This document shows positions 16,720 through 25,468 of a stretch of 64,000 nt of DNA, piece after piece (within the stretch, counting starts at the first letter, position 1; each line of letters starts with the position of its first letter). The DNA comes from Alsobacter metallidurans (GTDB lineage: Bacteria > Pseudomonadota > Alphaproteobacteria > Rhizobiales > Beijerinckiaceae). A program made the position numbers and the translations under genes. Location of the stretch: contig NZ_BMES01000001.1 in the NCBI RefSeq assembly GCF_014636935.1, forward strand, positions 1,183,782-1,247,781. The letters run 5' to 3'. A model generated the notes under the pieces. That model saw only the letters and a list, made by a program, of their open reading frames with translations, was not told the DNA's origin and searched no databases.

Positions 16720-17211
16720 ATGGGTCGGCCGAAAAAATCGGATGAGGAAGCCAAACGAGCGCCGCTTGGATTCAGGACTACAAGGGAGCTTCGCGCGAAA
16801 CTGGAGGAGGCCGCCGACGCCTCTGGACGTTCTCTGGCCCAGGAGATGGAAATCCGGCTGGAGCGCTCGTTCGACTTCGTTCAAATTGTCGACCGGGCGA
16901 TTAAAACGACGATCGCAGCAACATCCGCGATGGTCGAAGAGAAACGGCTATCTGCAGTGGGTGGGAGCCATAATGCTCAGCTCGGCGAGCTGATCGCCTA
17001 CATTGCGTTCTTAGTTGAAGCCGAACGCGAGAAGCGCTGGACCGAAGATCAGGATACTCGGCATGCCGTCGAATCTCGGCTGCTCTCGATGATCCCGAGG
17101 CTGCTCCGCAATCCTGTTATGGGTGAGAAGGAGCCGAGTGGCCCATTGCTGTCTGATTTGGCCAAGACAGCTGAAGCTGTGGCCAAGGGTCTACGCGCGA
17201 AGGCGGAATGA
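16720..17211 (+). CDS. Ribbon-helix-helix (Arc-like) DNA-binding protein
   Basis: About 163 residues from ATG 16720. Residues ~15-50 (PLGFRTTRELRAKLEEAADA then GRSLAQEMEIRLERS) match an Arc/MetJ ribbon-helix-helix: a beta strand with alternating residues, helix A, a turn and helix B. The C-terminal ~110 residues are helical and unrecognised, perhaps for oligomerisation. It is transcribed away from the excisionase operon. The 187-bp gap between them holds two GATGCGCTTA direct repeats (16614-16623 and 16663-16672), possible operators. Likely a repressor of the element. Confidence 0.65.
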   Translation: MGRPKKSDEEAKRAPLGFRTTRELRAKLEEAADASGRSLAQEMEIRLERSFDFVQIVDRAIKTTIAATSAMVEEKRLSAVGGSHNAQLGELIAYIAFLVEAEREKRWTEDQDTRHAVESRLLSMIPRLLRNPVMGEKEPSGPLLSDLAKTAEAVAKGLRAKAE

Positions 17212-17283
17212 GAGTTCTTGCCTATTGCCACAACTCTCTGCCAACGCGGCGGAATCGGATTTTAACCCCCTCGCGCGTGCGCC

Positions 17284-18334
17284 CGCGCGTATTGGTCCCG
17301 AAACTCCTGATATCTGTCAGGCGGACCGCCTGTTTCGCCTCTGTTCTCAGGGCGACCTCTCGCTGAAACTGTCCAGCAAGCGCCGGGCCGCCGGGATCAG
17401 ATCCCCACTGTCTGGGAAGTTGGTGATTGAGTAATTCATCTTCACCAGCAGAGAGCGATGGCTGAAGTACAAGCTACATCCCGGGTTAGGTACTTCACTC
17501 ACGCAATGAGCATAGCCGGAGGCCATTGCTCTGAAGCTGTGTTTAGAACCACTGAACCACGGGGGCGTAGAATACGATCCATCAGGCGCTGCTTCGGCCC
17601 GATAAACGTTCGCGGCAGAGATCATCAGGGCCTGAAGATCGCGGGTGCGCGGGGCGGGTGTTAGCAAGATATTGATTATCGGATAGTACCCAAATCGGGA
17701 TACAGCCTCAGGGATTGGGCGCAGAAGGAAGACCAGTGCGTCGTCGGGTAAGGGTGCCAGAGTCGGGCCAAACGCAAAGAAAAAGAAGGCAGGTTTCTCG
17801 CCTTGCGTCGGCTTCCCCTCGACATAAGCCGCAGGAATGAGCAGCGTTTCTTCGGCTATGCGCAATTCCAGGCTTTCGCCCACAGATGCCGACGAGTGAT
17901 GCAGGCTGATCCGAGCTACGAGCGCCAGCGCGATTACAGGCGGCAGAAAATACCAGCGAAAGGTCATGCTCACTCATCCCTAGGGCATGGGCCACCTCTG
18001 AGGATAGCCGCAAAGGTATTCGCGTGACACGAACCCCCGAGGGGGATTGCCATGATGGCAACCCCTTGCCGACGTGGCCCACCCTGAAGGTATGGTCATG
18101 ATGGCCATACCTCGATCCTCCCCCGCTGGGGGAACACCGCCCTGAACACTAAACCATCACTATTTGCTGTTGGCCGGGGTGTCCCGCGCGCCCACGCGTA
18201 CTACTGCGAAAACGGCAACATGCCCTCTAAATCCCACTATTTTAGTGGTGGATCAGCGGGAGCCCGCCACGCTGTTTCCACGCTGTATTATCAGCGTCGG
18301 CCTCGCGGGCGCGCGCGTACTGGTCGCGAAACTC
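17284..18334 (+). repeat. Pair of 23-bp direct repeats (17284-17306 and 18312-18334)
   Basis: Two segments sharing CGCGCGTA at one end and CGAAACTC at the other, 21 of 23 positions identical, lie about 1.03 kb apart in the same orientation and bracket the exported-protein gene. A weaker third version lies near 18185-18215. They may be remnants of a duplicated regulatory or recombination site. Confidence 0.5.
17347..17967 (-). CDS. Exported hypothetical protein (about 206 aa)
   Basis: From ATG 17967 (MTFRWYFLPPVIALALVARI) the N-terminus is one hydrophobic segment, a signal peptide or anchor. The rest is soluble, with PAFFFFAFGPTLAPLPDD, a paired-Cys loop (AHCVSEVPNPGCSLYF) and an LDSF ending. 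The domain is not recognised. It is flanked by DNA rich in short palindromes and lies in the same orientation as the membrane protein at 18485. Both could belong to an envelope or conjugation-related function, but that is conjecture. Confidence 0.6.
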   Translation of the reverse strand: MTFRWYFLPPVIALALVARISLHHSSASVGESLELRIAEETLLIPAAYVEGKPTQGEKPAFFFFAFGPTLAPLPDDALVFLLRPIPEAVSRFGYYPIINILLTPAPRTRDLQALMISAANVYRAEAAPDGSYSTPPWFSGSKHSFRAMASGYAHCVSEVPNPGCSLYFSHRSLLVKMNYSITNFPDSGDLIPAARRLLDSFSERSP

Positions 18335-18455
18335 GGCAGGCCCTTTTTAGGGCATGACAAAACTCCCCCGCCCACTGTTCTCAGCGCGGATCGCGTCCCT
18401 GTTTTCTCGCTGTTAAAACAGTGGAGCGGCGGCTTTTTAGGGTGTTGCAAAACCC
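18040..18455. repeat. Cluster of short palindromes in a 517-bp gene-free stretch
   Basis: The gene-free stretch 17968-18484 holds many dyads: TGCCAT-G-ATGGCA (18048-18060), GGTATGG...CCATACC (18089-18111), TCCCCC-GCT-GGGGGA (18119-18133), CCACTA-TTT-TAGTGG (18234-18248), CGCTG...CAGCG (18281-18296), GCCCT-TTTT-AGGGC (18340-18353), CTGTTTT...AAAACAG (18399-18421) and a GGGT...ACCC dyad (18440-18455). Several have an A/T-rich centre. The density is far above the rest of the window. Origin, operator array or terminator cluster are all possible. Confidence 0.7.
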
Positions 18456-18484
18456 GCGCGCCACCATCATCGCCGTTGGACAGG

Positions 18485-19054
18485 TCAACGATTGCCGATC
18501 CGAATGCCGCAACGCACTATCCATTCGCGCGGCAGCACGTTGGCTCCGACGTCAGGCTTCAAAACGTAGAACGCCATCTTGCGATAGCTCCAGGCGTACG
18601 GCGTGCAGCCCTTAAGCGCCGCCGTGTGCAGAAAGAATTGGAAATCGCTAGGCGCTTCGCGGATGGAGCGGAAGAACGAGTGCTCCTCAACCTCATCCGC
18701 CCCGAAAGCCTGAACGGCGCGGTGCCTGATCCAATCCGCGTAGACGCCTACAATCGCCGTGGGTAGCAGAATGGCCAGGCATATGAGGATGGGGACCCTG
18801 AACGGGCTATTGACCGGCCCCATAAACCGGACCGTGAAGCTCAAAGCCACGAGGCACAGAGGAGGGATCAACTGCCACAAAGGAGCGCCAAGACGATCAT
18901 GCCACAACAGAGCGAGCATGATTGGATGGACCGGGCTGCCGAACAGAAGCGTCGTCACTCCGACGTAAGTGAGAACGGCGTATAAGAACCCCATCGACAT
19001 CCCATAGCAGGCCATTGCAGCGGCGAGTTTAGCTGCAAGCCTTACCCCGGCCAT
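18485..19054 (-). CDS. Multi-pass membrane hypothetical protein (189 aa)
   Basis: Three or four hydrophobic segments are visible: MACYGMSMGFLYAVLTYVGV, a stretch around HPIMLALLW, LIPPLCLVALSFTVRF and VPILICLAILLPTAIVGVYA. A soluble C-terminal part of about 75 residues ends LPREWIVRCGIRIGNR. Such proteins occur in element-borne gene sets, but I cannot assign this one. The start is ATG 19054 without a strong RBS; ATG 19015 is possible. It is probably in the inner membrane. Confidence 0.6.
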   Translation of the reverse strand: MAGVRLAAKLAAAMACYGMSMGFLYAVLTYVGVTTLLFGSPVHPIMLALLWHDRLGAPLWQLIPPLCLVALSFTVRFMGPVNSPFRVPILICLAILLPTAIVGVYADWIRHRAVQAFGADEVEEHSFFRSIREAPSDFQFFLHTAALKGCTPYAWSYRKMAFYVLKPDVGANVLPREWIVRCGIRIGNR

Positions 19055-19135
19055 TAAAGCCGGTTGCTGCCACGCGCCAAGGGCCGAGACCTTCTCGTTC
19101 TGGTCACGTATGCACGTGAGAGCATTCCCCTATCG

Positions 19136-19229
19136 GAGCCTATTTTAGGCTCGGCCCGGATGGGAGCCCGTCTGTTTTGGTCCTGTATTTACAGACAGCC
19201 GGTCTCCGTATTTGTCCCGTAATTACGGG
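19136..19229. repeat. Second cluster of A/T-centred palindromes
   Basis: GAGCCTA-TTT-TAGGCTC (19136-19152), CTGTA-TT-TACAG (19183-19194, within a wider GTCTGT...ACAGAC) and CCCGTAATTACGGG (19216-19229). They share the design of the palindromes at 18234-18353. In two of them the left arm is present twice before the inverted arm (GTCTGTTTT...CTGTA...TACAGAC; CTCCGTA...CCCGTA...TACGGGGAG), so alternative stems are possible. Confidence 0.6.
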
Positions 19230-19276
19230 GAGCGCTCCGCTGCAATTAGCCTATCAGCAGCGCTGTCCGAGTTTGA

Positions 19277-19582
19277 TTATTTGAACAGGTTCCTCATAGC
19301 CGAGCAGGCACCCCGATCGCTTTTTAGAAAAGCGCCCAGTTTGTCGACATGAGTCATCACTAATGCCTTATCGGCAGGGTTGTCTAAATTGATACCAGCA
19401 GCCTTCGCCATCAGGCTTTCCCTGACGATGACATCGCTGCTTACTGGGCCCGTTACCTGATCGCAGACCGCGCCATAGGCTAAAAGCGCCGCGAAATTAT
19501 AAGCTGCATTGTCCCTGGTATCGGCGCGGGCTTGAGAGGCCACCGCAACAGTAAGCAACACTAACGAGATGACTTTTTTCAA
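19277..19582 (-). CDS. Small exported protein (101 aa), TTG start
   Basis: A longer frame is open upstream, but the TTG at 19582 follows AAAGGA and begins a clean signal peptide (LKKVISLVLLTVAVASQARA, cleavage after ARA). The mature part (about 80 residues) has two cysteines (AVCDQ and GACSAM) that could form a disulfide, and is mostly helical. It probably resides in the periplasm. Family not recognised. Confidence 0.6.
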   Translation of the reverse strand: MKKVISLVLLTVAVASQARADTRDNAAYNFAALLAYGAVCDQVTGPVSSDVIVRESLMAKAAGINLDNPADKALVMTHVDKLGAFLKSDRGACSAMRNLFK

Positions 19583-19641
19583 GGCGGATTCCTTTCCAAC
19601 GTCCTTGTTACACAGGTCGAAAAACAGCGCGGTACGAATTG

Positions 19642-20223
19642 TTATTTTTCGCAGATAGCGCTGCCTGTGGCCATAAGGCTGCTGTTCAGCAGCGCGCCGG
19701 CTGTCATCTCCACTGCCCTCCGCTCTGCCTGAATGAACGCCGCCCACAGCCGATCGTAGGTTCGCGCGTGCATGCCCTTGGGGCGGGGAGGGAAGGGCTC
19801 TACGAGGTTGCCGGAGCCTCCCACCCGCGCGCGGGCTTTCCTGGCCCTCCTAAGGCCCCTATCGCGCTCCGTCTCACGTTGGGAAGGGTAGGCAAGCCCC
19901 CTGCACTTTCTGCAGGCCAGTGGGAAGCCGTAGAGGACCGCGGCGCGCCTGCCGCACTCGTCGCGCCGAAACCAGCGCCGCTCGCCGCCCAGAGGCTGCT
20001 CTGTCCGCTCTAGGTGCACCCAATCGCATCGCTCGCCGATCCTGATGCGCAGGGCCGCCGGCTTGGCCTCTATCTGAGCCTCCGCGATCACGCGGCAATT
20101 GACGGTCTGGCAAAGCCGCCGCACAGCGCCGCGCTCCAGAAAGCCATTCCGGCCAAGCCAGCGAATATCCAGCTCGAATACGCTGGTGGTCTTCGGCCGT
20201 CCGCCACCTTCGGGCCTAGGCAT
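19642..20223 (-). CDS. Hypothetical protein with Cys-rich segment, element-type
   Basis: 193 residues starting MPRPEGGGRPKTTSVFELDI. The centre reads RRWFRRDECGRRAAVLYGFP then ACRKCRGLAYPSQRE, recalling a zinc-ribbon fold (W-F-x-C-P-x-C-G-R...C-x-x-C), although the first Cys pair here is only ECG. Proteins of this layout are common in genomic islands and prophages, with no known function. It overlaps the upstream gene by 8 bases, so they are co-translated. Confidence 0.6.
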   Translation of the reverse strand: MPRPEGGGRPKTTSVFELDIRWLGRNGFLERGAVRRLCQTVNCRVIAEAQIEAKPAALRIRIGERCDWVHLERTEQPLGGERRWFRRDECGRRAAVLYGFPLACRKCRGLAYPSQRETERDRGLRRARKARARVGGSGNLVEPFPPRPKGMHARTYDRLWAAFIQAERRAVEMTAGALLNSSLMATGSAICEK

Positions 20224-20491
20224 GCCGGCTCTCCTGGATCAGCTCGATCACGCGGGACGCGATCGGCCCCCACGTCGCGAGATCCTGCGCAACCTGCGTT
20301 TCGCTCACTCCGTCCCGCCGCTGATAGTGCGCCAGGAAGGTAGGCCAGACGGCCTCGGCAGTGGTCGCGAAGGGAATGCGAGCATGCTGGCAGAAGCTCA
20401 CCAGGTCGCGTGCATCATTCCCGGCCGCGAGTTCGTCGAATAAGCCGCGCAGTCTGTCCTCAGCCGCTCGGCGAATGCTCATCTTCGGCAT
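20216..20491 (-). CDS. Small hypothetical protein (91 aa), partner of 19642-20223
   Basis: ATG 20491 has GGGAG seven bases upstream and is preferred to ATGs at 20503 and 20515. The product is helical (MPKMSIRRAAEDRLRGLFDE) with no membrane segment. It ends inside the start of the zinc-ribbon-like gene, indicating translational coupling. No domain recognised; a small regulator or chaperone of its neighbour is possible but unsupported. Confidence 0.55.
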   Translation of the reverse strand: MPKMSIRRAAEDRLRGLFDELAAGNDARDLVSFCQHARIPFATTAEAVWPTFLAHYQRRDGVSETQVAQDLATWGPIASRVIELIQESRHA

Positions 20492-20710
20492 TTTCGCTCC
20501 CATTTCCGAAATCATGTGGCAAAACCGAAAACGATCATCCCAACGAACACCATCGCGGCGAACGCAGCGAATTCGCGTTTTGCACGCGCAGTAATCGCAT
20601 CAGCCGACCAGTCGATACAACGCCGCGGATTTCTGACAGTATAGCCATGCATTCCGGTTGCTCCATCCCAGAATTCAGCACAATCTTGGCGGATATGGGG
20701 GGAGTCGGAC

Positions 20711-21361
20711 GTGAACCAATCGTTGTACGCTCACAAGCGCGAAGGCTATTTCACCGGCGAGCGCCGGGACTTCATCGATCCACTGCCGGGTGCCGGCCTG
20801 CGCATTCTTGAAATAGGCTGTGGCGACGGCGCAAACGCTGCCTATGCGCGCAAATCAGGCAAGGTCGCCTTCTACGCCGGCGTGGAGCCTTTCGAAGACG
20901 CCGCGCGCGTCGCAGAGCCCCACATGGACGCCCTGCACATCGGCGACGTTGAAAAGCTCGATCTCACCACGCTTGGGCGCGACTTCGACGTGGTGATCAT
21001 GAGCGAGGTGCTGGAGCACCTGGTTGACCCGTGGGCGGTGCTGCGCGGCGTGCGCCAGGTCGTGACGCCAGACGCCACGATCCTGGCCAGCTCTCCCTGC
21101 GTCTGCCACTACAGCACCGTGCTGATGCTCCTGCGGGGCCGTTGGGATCTCACCGACTCCGGCCGCATGGACCGCACGCACCTGCGCTGGTTCACGCCCA
21201 CCAGCTACGCCCGCATGTTCGAGGATTGCGGGTTTCGGGTGGAGTCCGTGGAGCGCATGAACGGGCTCACGCGCAAGCACCGGCTGGCCATGAGGGTTTT
21301 GCCTGAGCGGTATCATCACCTGTTCACCGGGCAGATAAGGCTCCGCGCGCGGCCAGCGTAA
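20711..21361 (+). CDS. Class I SAM-dependent methyltransferase
   Basis: 216 residues from GTG 20711, behind GGGGGAG. Motif I is RILEIGCGDGANAAYA, then VEPFEDAARVA (acidic binding of the ribose), FDVVIMSEVLEHLVDP (motif with the EH-L pair) and DATILASSPC. The C-terminal part (DRTHLRWFTPTSYARMFEDC) is typical of Methyltransf_11/23 enzymes acting on sugars, lipids or natural products. It is the last gene before tRNA-Pro, so it forms the right border of the accessory region. The acceptor is unknown. Confidence 0.85.
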   Translation: MNQSLYAHKREGYFTGERRDFIDPLPGAGLRILEIGCGDGANAAYARKSGKVAFYAGVEPFEDAARVAEPHMDALHIGDVEKLDLTTLGRDFDVVIMSEVLEHLVDPWAVLRGVRQVVTPDATILASSPCVCHYSTVLMLLRGRWDLTDSGRMDRTHLRWFTPTSYARMFEDCGFRVESVERMNGLTRKHRLAMRVLPERYHHLFTGQIRLRARPA

Positions 21362-21399
21362 GAGCCAGTTATTGGCACAAGTTTTGGCCCAAACGACAA

Positions 21400-21421
21400 G
21401 GGCCACCCTAGCGGATGGCCC
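21400..21421 (-). terminator. Terminator downstream of tRNA-Pro
   Basis: On the minus strand GGGCCATCC-GCTA-GGGTGGCCC forms a 9-bp stem (one G-T pair) followed by TTGTCGTTT. It lies 19 bases past the tRNA 3' end, the usual place for its transcription stop. Confidence 0.7.
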
Positions 21422-21439
21422 CAAGTCTTTGAGGAATAA

Positions 21440-21516
21440 TGGTCGGAGCGATAGGATTCGAACCTACGACCCCCTCGTCCCGAACGAGGTGCGCTACCAG
21501 ACTGCGCTACGCTCCG
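21440..21516 (-). tRNA. tRNA-Pro (anticodon CGG)
   Basis: Read on the minus strand, the acceptor arms CGGAGCG and CGCTCCG pair and are followed by A and an encoded CCA. The D arm is GCGC...GCGC, the anticodon arm CCTCG-TTCGGGA-CGAGG with anticodon CGG, and the T arm GTAGG-TTCGAAT-CCTAT. All four stems are complete. The 3' end faces the accessory region, the end normally used by integrating elements. Confidence 0.97.
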
Positions 21517-21607
21517 ACACTGTCGACTGGCGACGCGGCGTTATAGGCAGCGGTGGGGAGCGGCGCAACCCCTAAAACGGGGCGACGGTCCCGACCTGCC
21601 CGGAAGC

Positions 21608-21745
21608 TCAGTCGCAGCAGGCGGCGTCCTGGGCGGCGTCGTCGCTTCCGAGGCCGCGCATCCAGGCGACCATGCGGCCGAGCGTCCCGAAAACCACTTC
21701 GTCGATCAGTTCGAGAACGGTTTCGAAGATGGCGTCGATCATCAT
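21608..21745 (-). CDS. Small amphipathic protein (45 aa)
   Basis: ATG ATG at 21745-21740 sits behind GGGAGA and opens a 45-codon frame to TGA 21608. The protein reads MMIDAIFETVLELIDEVVFG, then TLGRMVAWMRGLGSDD and ends AACCD. It is one amphipathic helix with a cysteine pair at the C-terminus. The good RBS and biased third positions support it. No family known to me; it could be a small membrane-associated or metal-binding protein. Confidence 0.5.
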   Translation of the reverse strand: MMIDAIFETVLELIDEVVFGTLGRMVAWMRGLGSDDAAQDAACCD

Positions 21746-22047
21746 GATTCTCCCGCGAAAAACCTGTCAGCGAATGCATCTCCAATAGGCCGGAGCGACG
21801 GCGGCACTTTCAGGGCAGACCTGCGGCGAAGCGGTGCGATCGCGCACATCCGAGGCATTCTGGACAGACACGGTTAACCAACCCTTTCCGCCGCCACGCC
21901 CAAGCCGCGGGGGTGGGCGCCTGGGAGAGGGCTGAGCCGGCGGGCGGATTTGTGGCGCCCCGGTCCGCAGAATCCACGACGGGAAAGCGCCGGACTGTTC
22001 TCAGCGGACAGGGCAGGTAGCATCGTGGCCGCACCCGAGGCCGCCCC
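21746..22047. other. Intergenic stretch, divergent promoters
   Basis: 302 bases between the 45-aa gene and the DUF1289 gene, which are divergent. GC-rich, with no hairpin or repeat that I can support. It presumably contains both promoters. Confidence 0.35.
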
Positions 22048-22287
22048 ATGCCCGTCCCGTCCCCCTGCATCAAAGTTTGCGCGCTGGACCCCGCCACTGG
22101 ATGGTGCGTCGGCTGCGGCCGCAGCGCGCGCGAGATCGCAGGTTGGTCGCGCCTGGACGAGGACGACCAGCTCGCGGTCCTCGAGACGCTGCCGTCCCGT
22201 CGCGCCAGTCTGGCGAACATTGCGCCGCCGCCGATGGATTGCGCGACCTGCGGCGCCTGCTCGGGCCGCAGCGCGGCCGCCGCCTAG
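22048..22287 (+). CDS. DUF1289 domain protein
   Basis: 79 residues. [23 protein letters not shown] then AREIAGW match the DUF1289 pattern (PSPCI..C.....G.C.GCGRT..EI..W). The four cysteines are spaced to hold a metal, probably zinc or an iron-sulfur centre. Two more pairs (CATCGAC) follow at the C-terminus. The role of the family is unknown; it is a common stand-alone protein in proteobacteria. It converges with dctD and ends 11 bases from it. Confidence 0.85.
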   Translation: MPVPSPCIKVCALDPATGWCVGCGRSAREIAGWSRLDEDDQLAVLETLPSRRASLANIAPPPMDCATCGACSGRSAAAA

Positions 22288-22298
22288 CTGAGGGGCGT

Positions 22299-23648
22299 TC
22301 AAGCGCTCCGGAACGCGGCCGGATCGATGCCGTGGCGGTTAAGCTTGTCGTAGAGCGTCTTGCGGGCGGTCCCTAATTCCTCCGCCGTCGCCCGGACGTC
22401 CCCCTTGTGACGCGCGAGCGCGTCGCGAATCAACGCGGCCTCGAAGCCGTCCACCTGGTCCGCCAGGCTCGCGCCGGCGGCGTCGGCCACGCCAGGTGTC
22501 CCGGCCAGTTCCGGCTCCAGCCCCAGCAGGGCGCGTTCGGCCGAATGGGCGAGCTCGCGGACATTGCCGGGCCAGTCGCGTCGGCTGAGCCGGTCCCGCA
22601 TCTCGGCCGTGAAAACTGGCGCCGGGCGGCGGAACCGCTCGGCCGCCGAGGCGATGAAATGCGCAAACAGCAGCGGAATGTCGTCACGCCGCTCGCGCAG
22701 GGGCGGCAGCCGCAGCATCACGACGTTGAGGCGGTAAAAGAGATCCGCCCGGAACGCCCCGCGGGCGGCGGCTTCGGCCAGGTCGATCTTGGTGGCCGCG
22801 ACCACTCGCAGGTCCACGGGGCGAACCTCGTTGCCGCCGAGCGGCTCGACGCTGCGTTCCTGCAGCACGCGCAGCAGCTTCACCTGCAGGGAGAGCGGCA
22901 TGCTCTCGATTTCATCCAGAAACAGCGTGCCGCCGTCGGCATGCTCGATCTTGCCGATGCGGCGCTTCTGCGCGCCCGTGAAGGCGCCGGCCTCATGGCC
23001 AAATAGTTCGCTCTCGATCACGCTTTCGGGCAGCGCGCCGCAGTTCAGCGCCACGAAGGGGCGGGTCCGACGTCGGCTCCAGCGATGCAGCGCGACGGCC
23101 GCGACCTCCTTGCCGGTCCCGGTCTCGCCCTCGATCAGCACGTCGACGTCCGTGTCCGCGATGTCGTGCAGGGTGCGACGGATGCGCTGCATCGCGGGAG
23201 TCTCGCCGATCAGCACGACATCGCCCCGCCGTGCGTCCTCGAGTTCGGCCTGGAGGCGGCGGTTTTCCAGCACCAACGCGCGCTTCTCGAGAGCGCGGCC
23301 AACGCTGGAGATCAGCCGGTCGGCCGGATATGGCTTCGCCAGGAAGTCATAGGCGCCCTCCCGCATGGCCTGCACGGCCATCGGGATGTCGCCGTGCCCG
23401 GTGATCAGCAGCACGGGCAGGTCCGGATCGGCCTTACGCAGGCTGCGGAAAAACGTGATGCCGTCGATCACCGGCATGCGCACGTCGGTGACGACCACGC
23501 CGGCGAAATCCGGCCCGAGCGCCCGCAAGGCGTCCTGCGCGGACGCAAAGGCCTGAACGTCGAAGCCGGCGAGTTCCAGGCTCTGCGCGTTGGCGGCGCG
23601 CAGCTCCGCGTCGTCGTCCACAAAGGCGACGCTGCGAGGCCCGCTCAC
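22299..23648 (-). CDS. dctD: C4-dicarboxylate transport response regulator DctD
   Basis: NtrC-type activator of sigma-54 RNA polymerase. 449 residues: an N-terminal receiver ([11 protein letters not shown], acceptor in [12 protein letters not shown], and Lys in FLAKPY), an AAA+ domain with [15 protein letters not shown] (Walker A), [15 protein letters not shown] (the GAFTGA loop that contacts sigma-54), [13 protein letters not shown] (Walker B), and a C-terminal Fis-type HTH ([20 protein letters not shown]). It is phosphorylated by DctB, whose stop codon overlaps its start (ATGA). Its target is the -24/-12 promoter of dctA. Confidence 0.93.
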   Translation of the reverse strand: MSGPRSVAFVDDDAELRAANAQSLELAGFDVQAFASAQDALRALGPDFAGVVVTDVRMPVIDGITFFRSLRKADPDLPVLLITGHGDIPMAVQAMREGAYDFLAKPYPADRLISSVGRALEKRALVLENRRLQAELEDARRGDVVLIGETPAMQRIRRTLHDIADTDVDVLIEGETGTGKEVAAVALHRWSRRRTRPFVALNCGALPESVIESELFGHEAGAFTGAQKRRIGKIEHADGGTLFLDEIESMPLSLQVKLLRVLQERSVEPLGGNEVRPVDLRVVAATKIDLAEAAARGAFRADLFYRLNVVMLRLPPLRERRDDIPLLFAHFIASAAERFRRPAPVFTAEMRDRLSRRDWPGNVRELAHSAERALLGLEPELAGTPGVADAAGASLADQVDGFEAALIRDALARHKGDVRATAEELGTARKTLYDKLNRHGIDPAAFRSA

Positions 23649-25468
23649 GCGTCGCTTCCCCTATCAAGCGGCAGCGTCACCGTGAAGGTTGCGCCGGAGG
23701 CGTCGCTCGCCGCCACGATGTCCCCGCCGAAATCGCGAACGATGTCGCGGCAGATGGCCAGTCCGAGCCCGAGGCCTTCCGGCTTGGTGGTCGCGAAGGC
23801 GGTGAACAGGTTCGCCATGGTGGATGGATCGATGCCGGGGCCGTTGTCCGAGACCACGAGGCTAGCATGTCCGTTTGCGGCGCGCAGGCGGATGGCGACA
23901 TGTGGCGCGGCGACGTCCCGGGTGGCGTCCAGCGCGTTCTGCAGCAGGTTGACGATCACCTGCTCGACCCGCACGAGTTCGCCGCGCACCAGCACGTCCT
24001 CGGCCGGCAGGTCGGCGTCGACCGCGACGCCCTGGGCGAGCAGGCGGTGGTTCAGGAGCATCAGCGAGCCCTCGATGGCGGCCTGCGCCGACACCGGCCC
24101 GATCGCCCCCGACGCCTTGCGGCCGAACGCCTTCAGTTCGGAGGTGATGCGGGCGATGCGGGTGGTGAGCCCTCCGATTTTTACGAGGTTCTCGCGCGCG
24201 TCCGGCGCGCGGTCGCGGTCCAGCATCACGGCCCCATTGTCCGCATAGGCCCGGATGGCGGCGAGCGGCTGGTTGACCTCGTGCGCCACGCTGGCGGCGA
24301 GCTGGCCCAGCGTCGCCAGCTTGTTGGCCTGCACGAGCTGGTCGCCAAGGGTGCGAGCGGCGGTTTCGGCGCGCTGGCGCTCCTCCATCTCGGCTTCGAG
24401 GCGGCTCTTGGCGTCGGTGAGTTCGCGGGTGCGCAGCGCCACCTGGGTCTCGAGCTCGGCCCGGGCTTCCTCCTGCCGCCGGGCGCGCTCCAGCCGGCGC
24501 TGCCGCACCAGCAGGCCGAAACCCGCCGCAAAGGCGGCCGCCAGGGTGCCAAGCCCCGCAATGGCTTGCGCCTGCCGCTCGGCGCGGTCCACCACAGGCC
24601 GCAACGGCGTCAGCGTGTGCAGGGACCAGTCGGTCGTCGGCACGGGCTGCATCAGGTGCAGGGCAGGGCCGCCCGGCGTGGCCGCCGAGGCGTCCGTCTC
24701 CACGAGCGCGCCGTCCGCGGCTTCGGGCGGGCGGAACGGCAGGGGCTCCAGGTCCGACGCCGCGACCTGGAACTCCTCGCGCACCTGCTGGCGGCGTTCG
24801 GGCGCCAGCGCGCGGGCGGTGCGGAAGCGCCACTCGGGCCGGTCAGTCACCACAACCACGCCTTGCGCGTCCGTCGCGTAAGTGCGGTCCCCGCCGGTGC
24901 GCCAGTCGGCCTCGATGGCGTCGAATTCAAGCTTCACCACCACGATCCCAGCGGGCCCGGCCGCGTCCTCGGCCCGGCCGGAGAGGTAGTAGCCAGGCCG
25001 GCCGCTCACCGTCCCGAGCGCGAATTGCTCAAACGCTCCGCGCGCCATCGCCTCCTGGAAGTAGCGCCGGAACGCGTAGTTCTGGCCAACGAAGCTGGTC
25101 GGCTCGCGCCAATTGCTGGCCGCCAGCGTGCGCCCGTTCGCGTCCAGTGCGTAGATCACGGCCGCGCGCGCGGCGTGGCTCAGCTCTTCCAGCCGGCGGT
25201 TGATCGGCTCGGCCGCCCCCGGCCCCGCGCGGCCGCGCAGCAGGGCGAGCAGTTCGGCGTCCTGCGCCAGCACGGCGGGCAGCGCGCGTTGCTTCTCCAA
25301 CTCGCTGCGGAGCGCCGAGAGGTGCAGCGCCATGGCGTTGCTGGCCGAGCGGCGCAGTTCGGCGATCGCGGCGGCGCGGCCGAGGCGGCCGCCTTCCCAG
25401 ACCGCTGCCACGAAGGCCAGCAGGGCGAGCGCCGCCAAGGCCGCCCAGGCGGCGCGGCGGCGGTCCAT
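23645..25468 (-). CDS. dctB: C4-dicarboxylate sensor histidine kinase DctB
   Basis: Membrane sensor for succinate, fumarate or malate. From ATG 25468 the protein has about 607 residues; the open frame extends further upstream but lacks coding character. [20 protein letters not shown] is the first membrane helix. A periplasmic double-PDC sensor follows (with [17 protein letters not shown] and [10 protein letters not shown], typical of DctB), then a second membrane segment, a coiled coil, HisKA with [14 protein letters not shown] (phosphorylated His), and an HATPase domain ([29 protein letters not shown]). It is co-transcribed with dctD and divergent from dctA. Confidence 0.92.
   Translation of the reverse strand: MDRRRAAWAALAALALLAFVAAVWEGGRLGRAAAIAELRRSASNAMALHLSALRSELEKQRALPAVLAQDAELLALLRGRAGPGAAEPINRRLEELSHAARAAVIYALDANGRTLAASNWREPTSFVGQNYAFRRYFQEAMARGAFEQFALGTVSGRPGYYLSGRAEDAAGPAGIVVVKLEFDAIEADWRTGGDRTYATDAQGVVVVTDRPEWRFRTARALAPERRQQVREEFQVAASDLEPLPFRPPEAADGALVETDASAATPGGPALHLMQPVPTTDWSLHTLTPLRPVVDRAERQAQAIAGLGTLAAAFAAGFGLLVRQRRLERARRQEEARAELETQVALRTRELTDAKSRLEAEMEERQRAETAARTLGDQLVQANKLATLGQLAASVAHEVNQPLAAIRAYADNGAVMLDRDRAPDARENLVKIGGLTTRIARITSELKAFGRKASGAIGPVSAQAAIEGSLMLLNHRLLAQGVAVDADLPAEDVLVRGELVRVEQVIVNLLQNALDATRDVAAPHVAIRLRAANGHASLVVSDNGPGIDPSTMANLFTAFATTKPEGLGLGLAICRDIVRDFGGDIVAASDASGATFTVTLPLDRGSDA

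Noticed and set aside
17968-18484. CRISPR array
   Set aside because: The repeats are short unrelated palindromes without equal-length repeats or spacers, and there are no cas genes.
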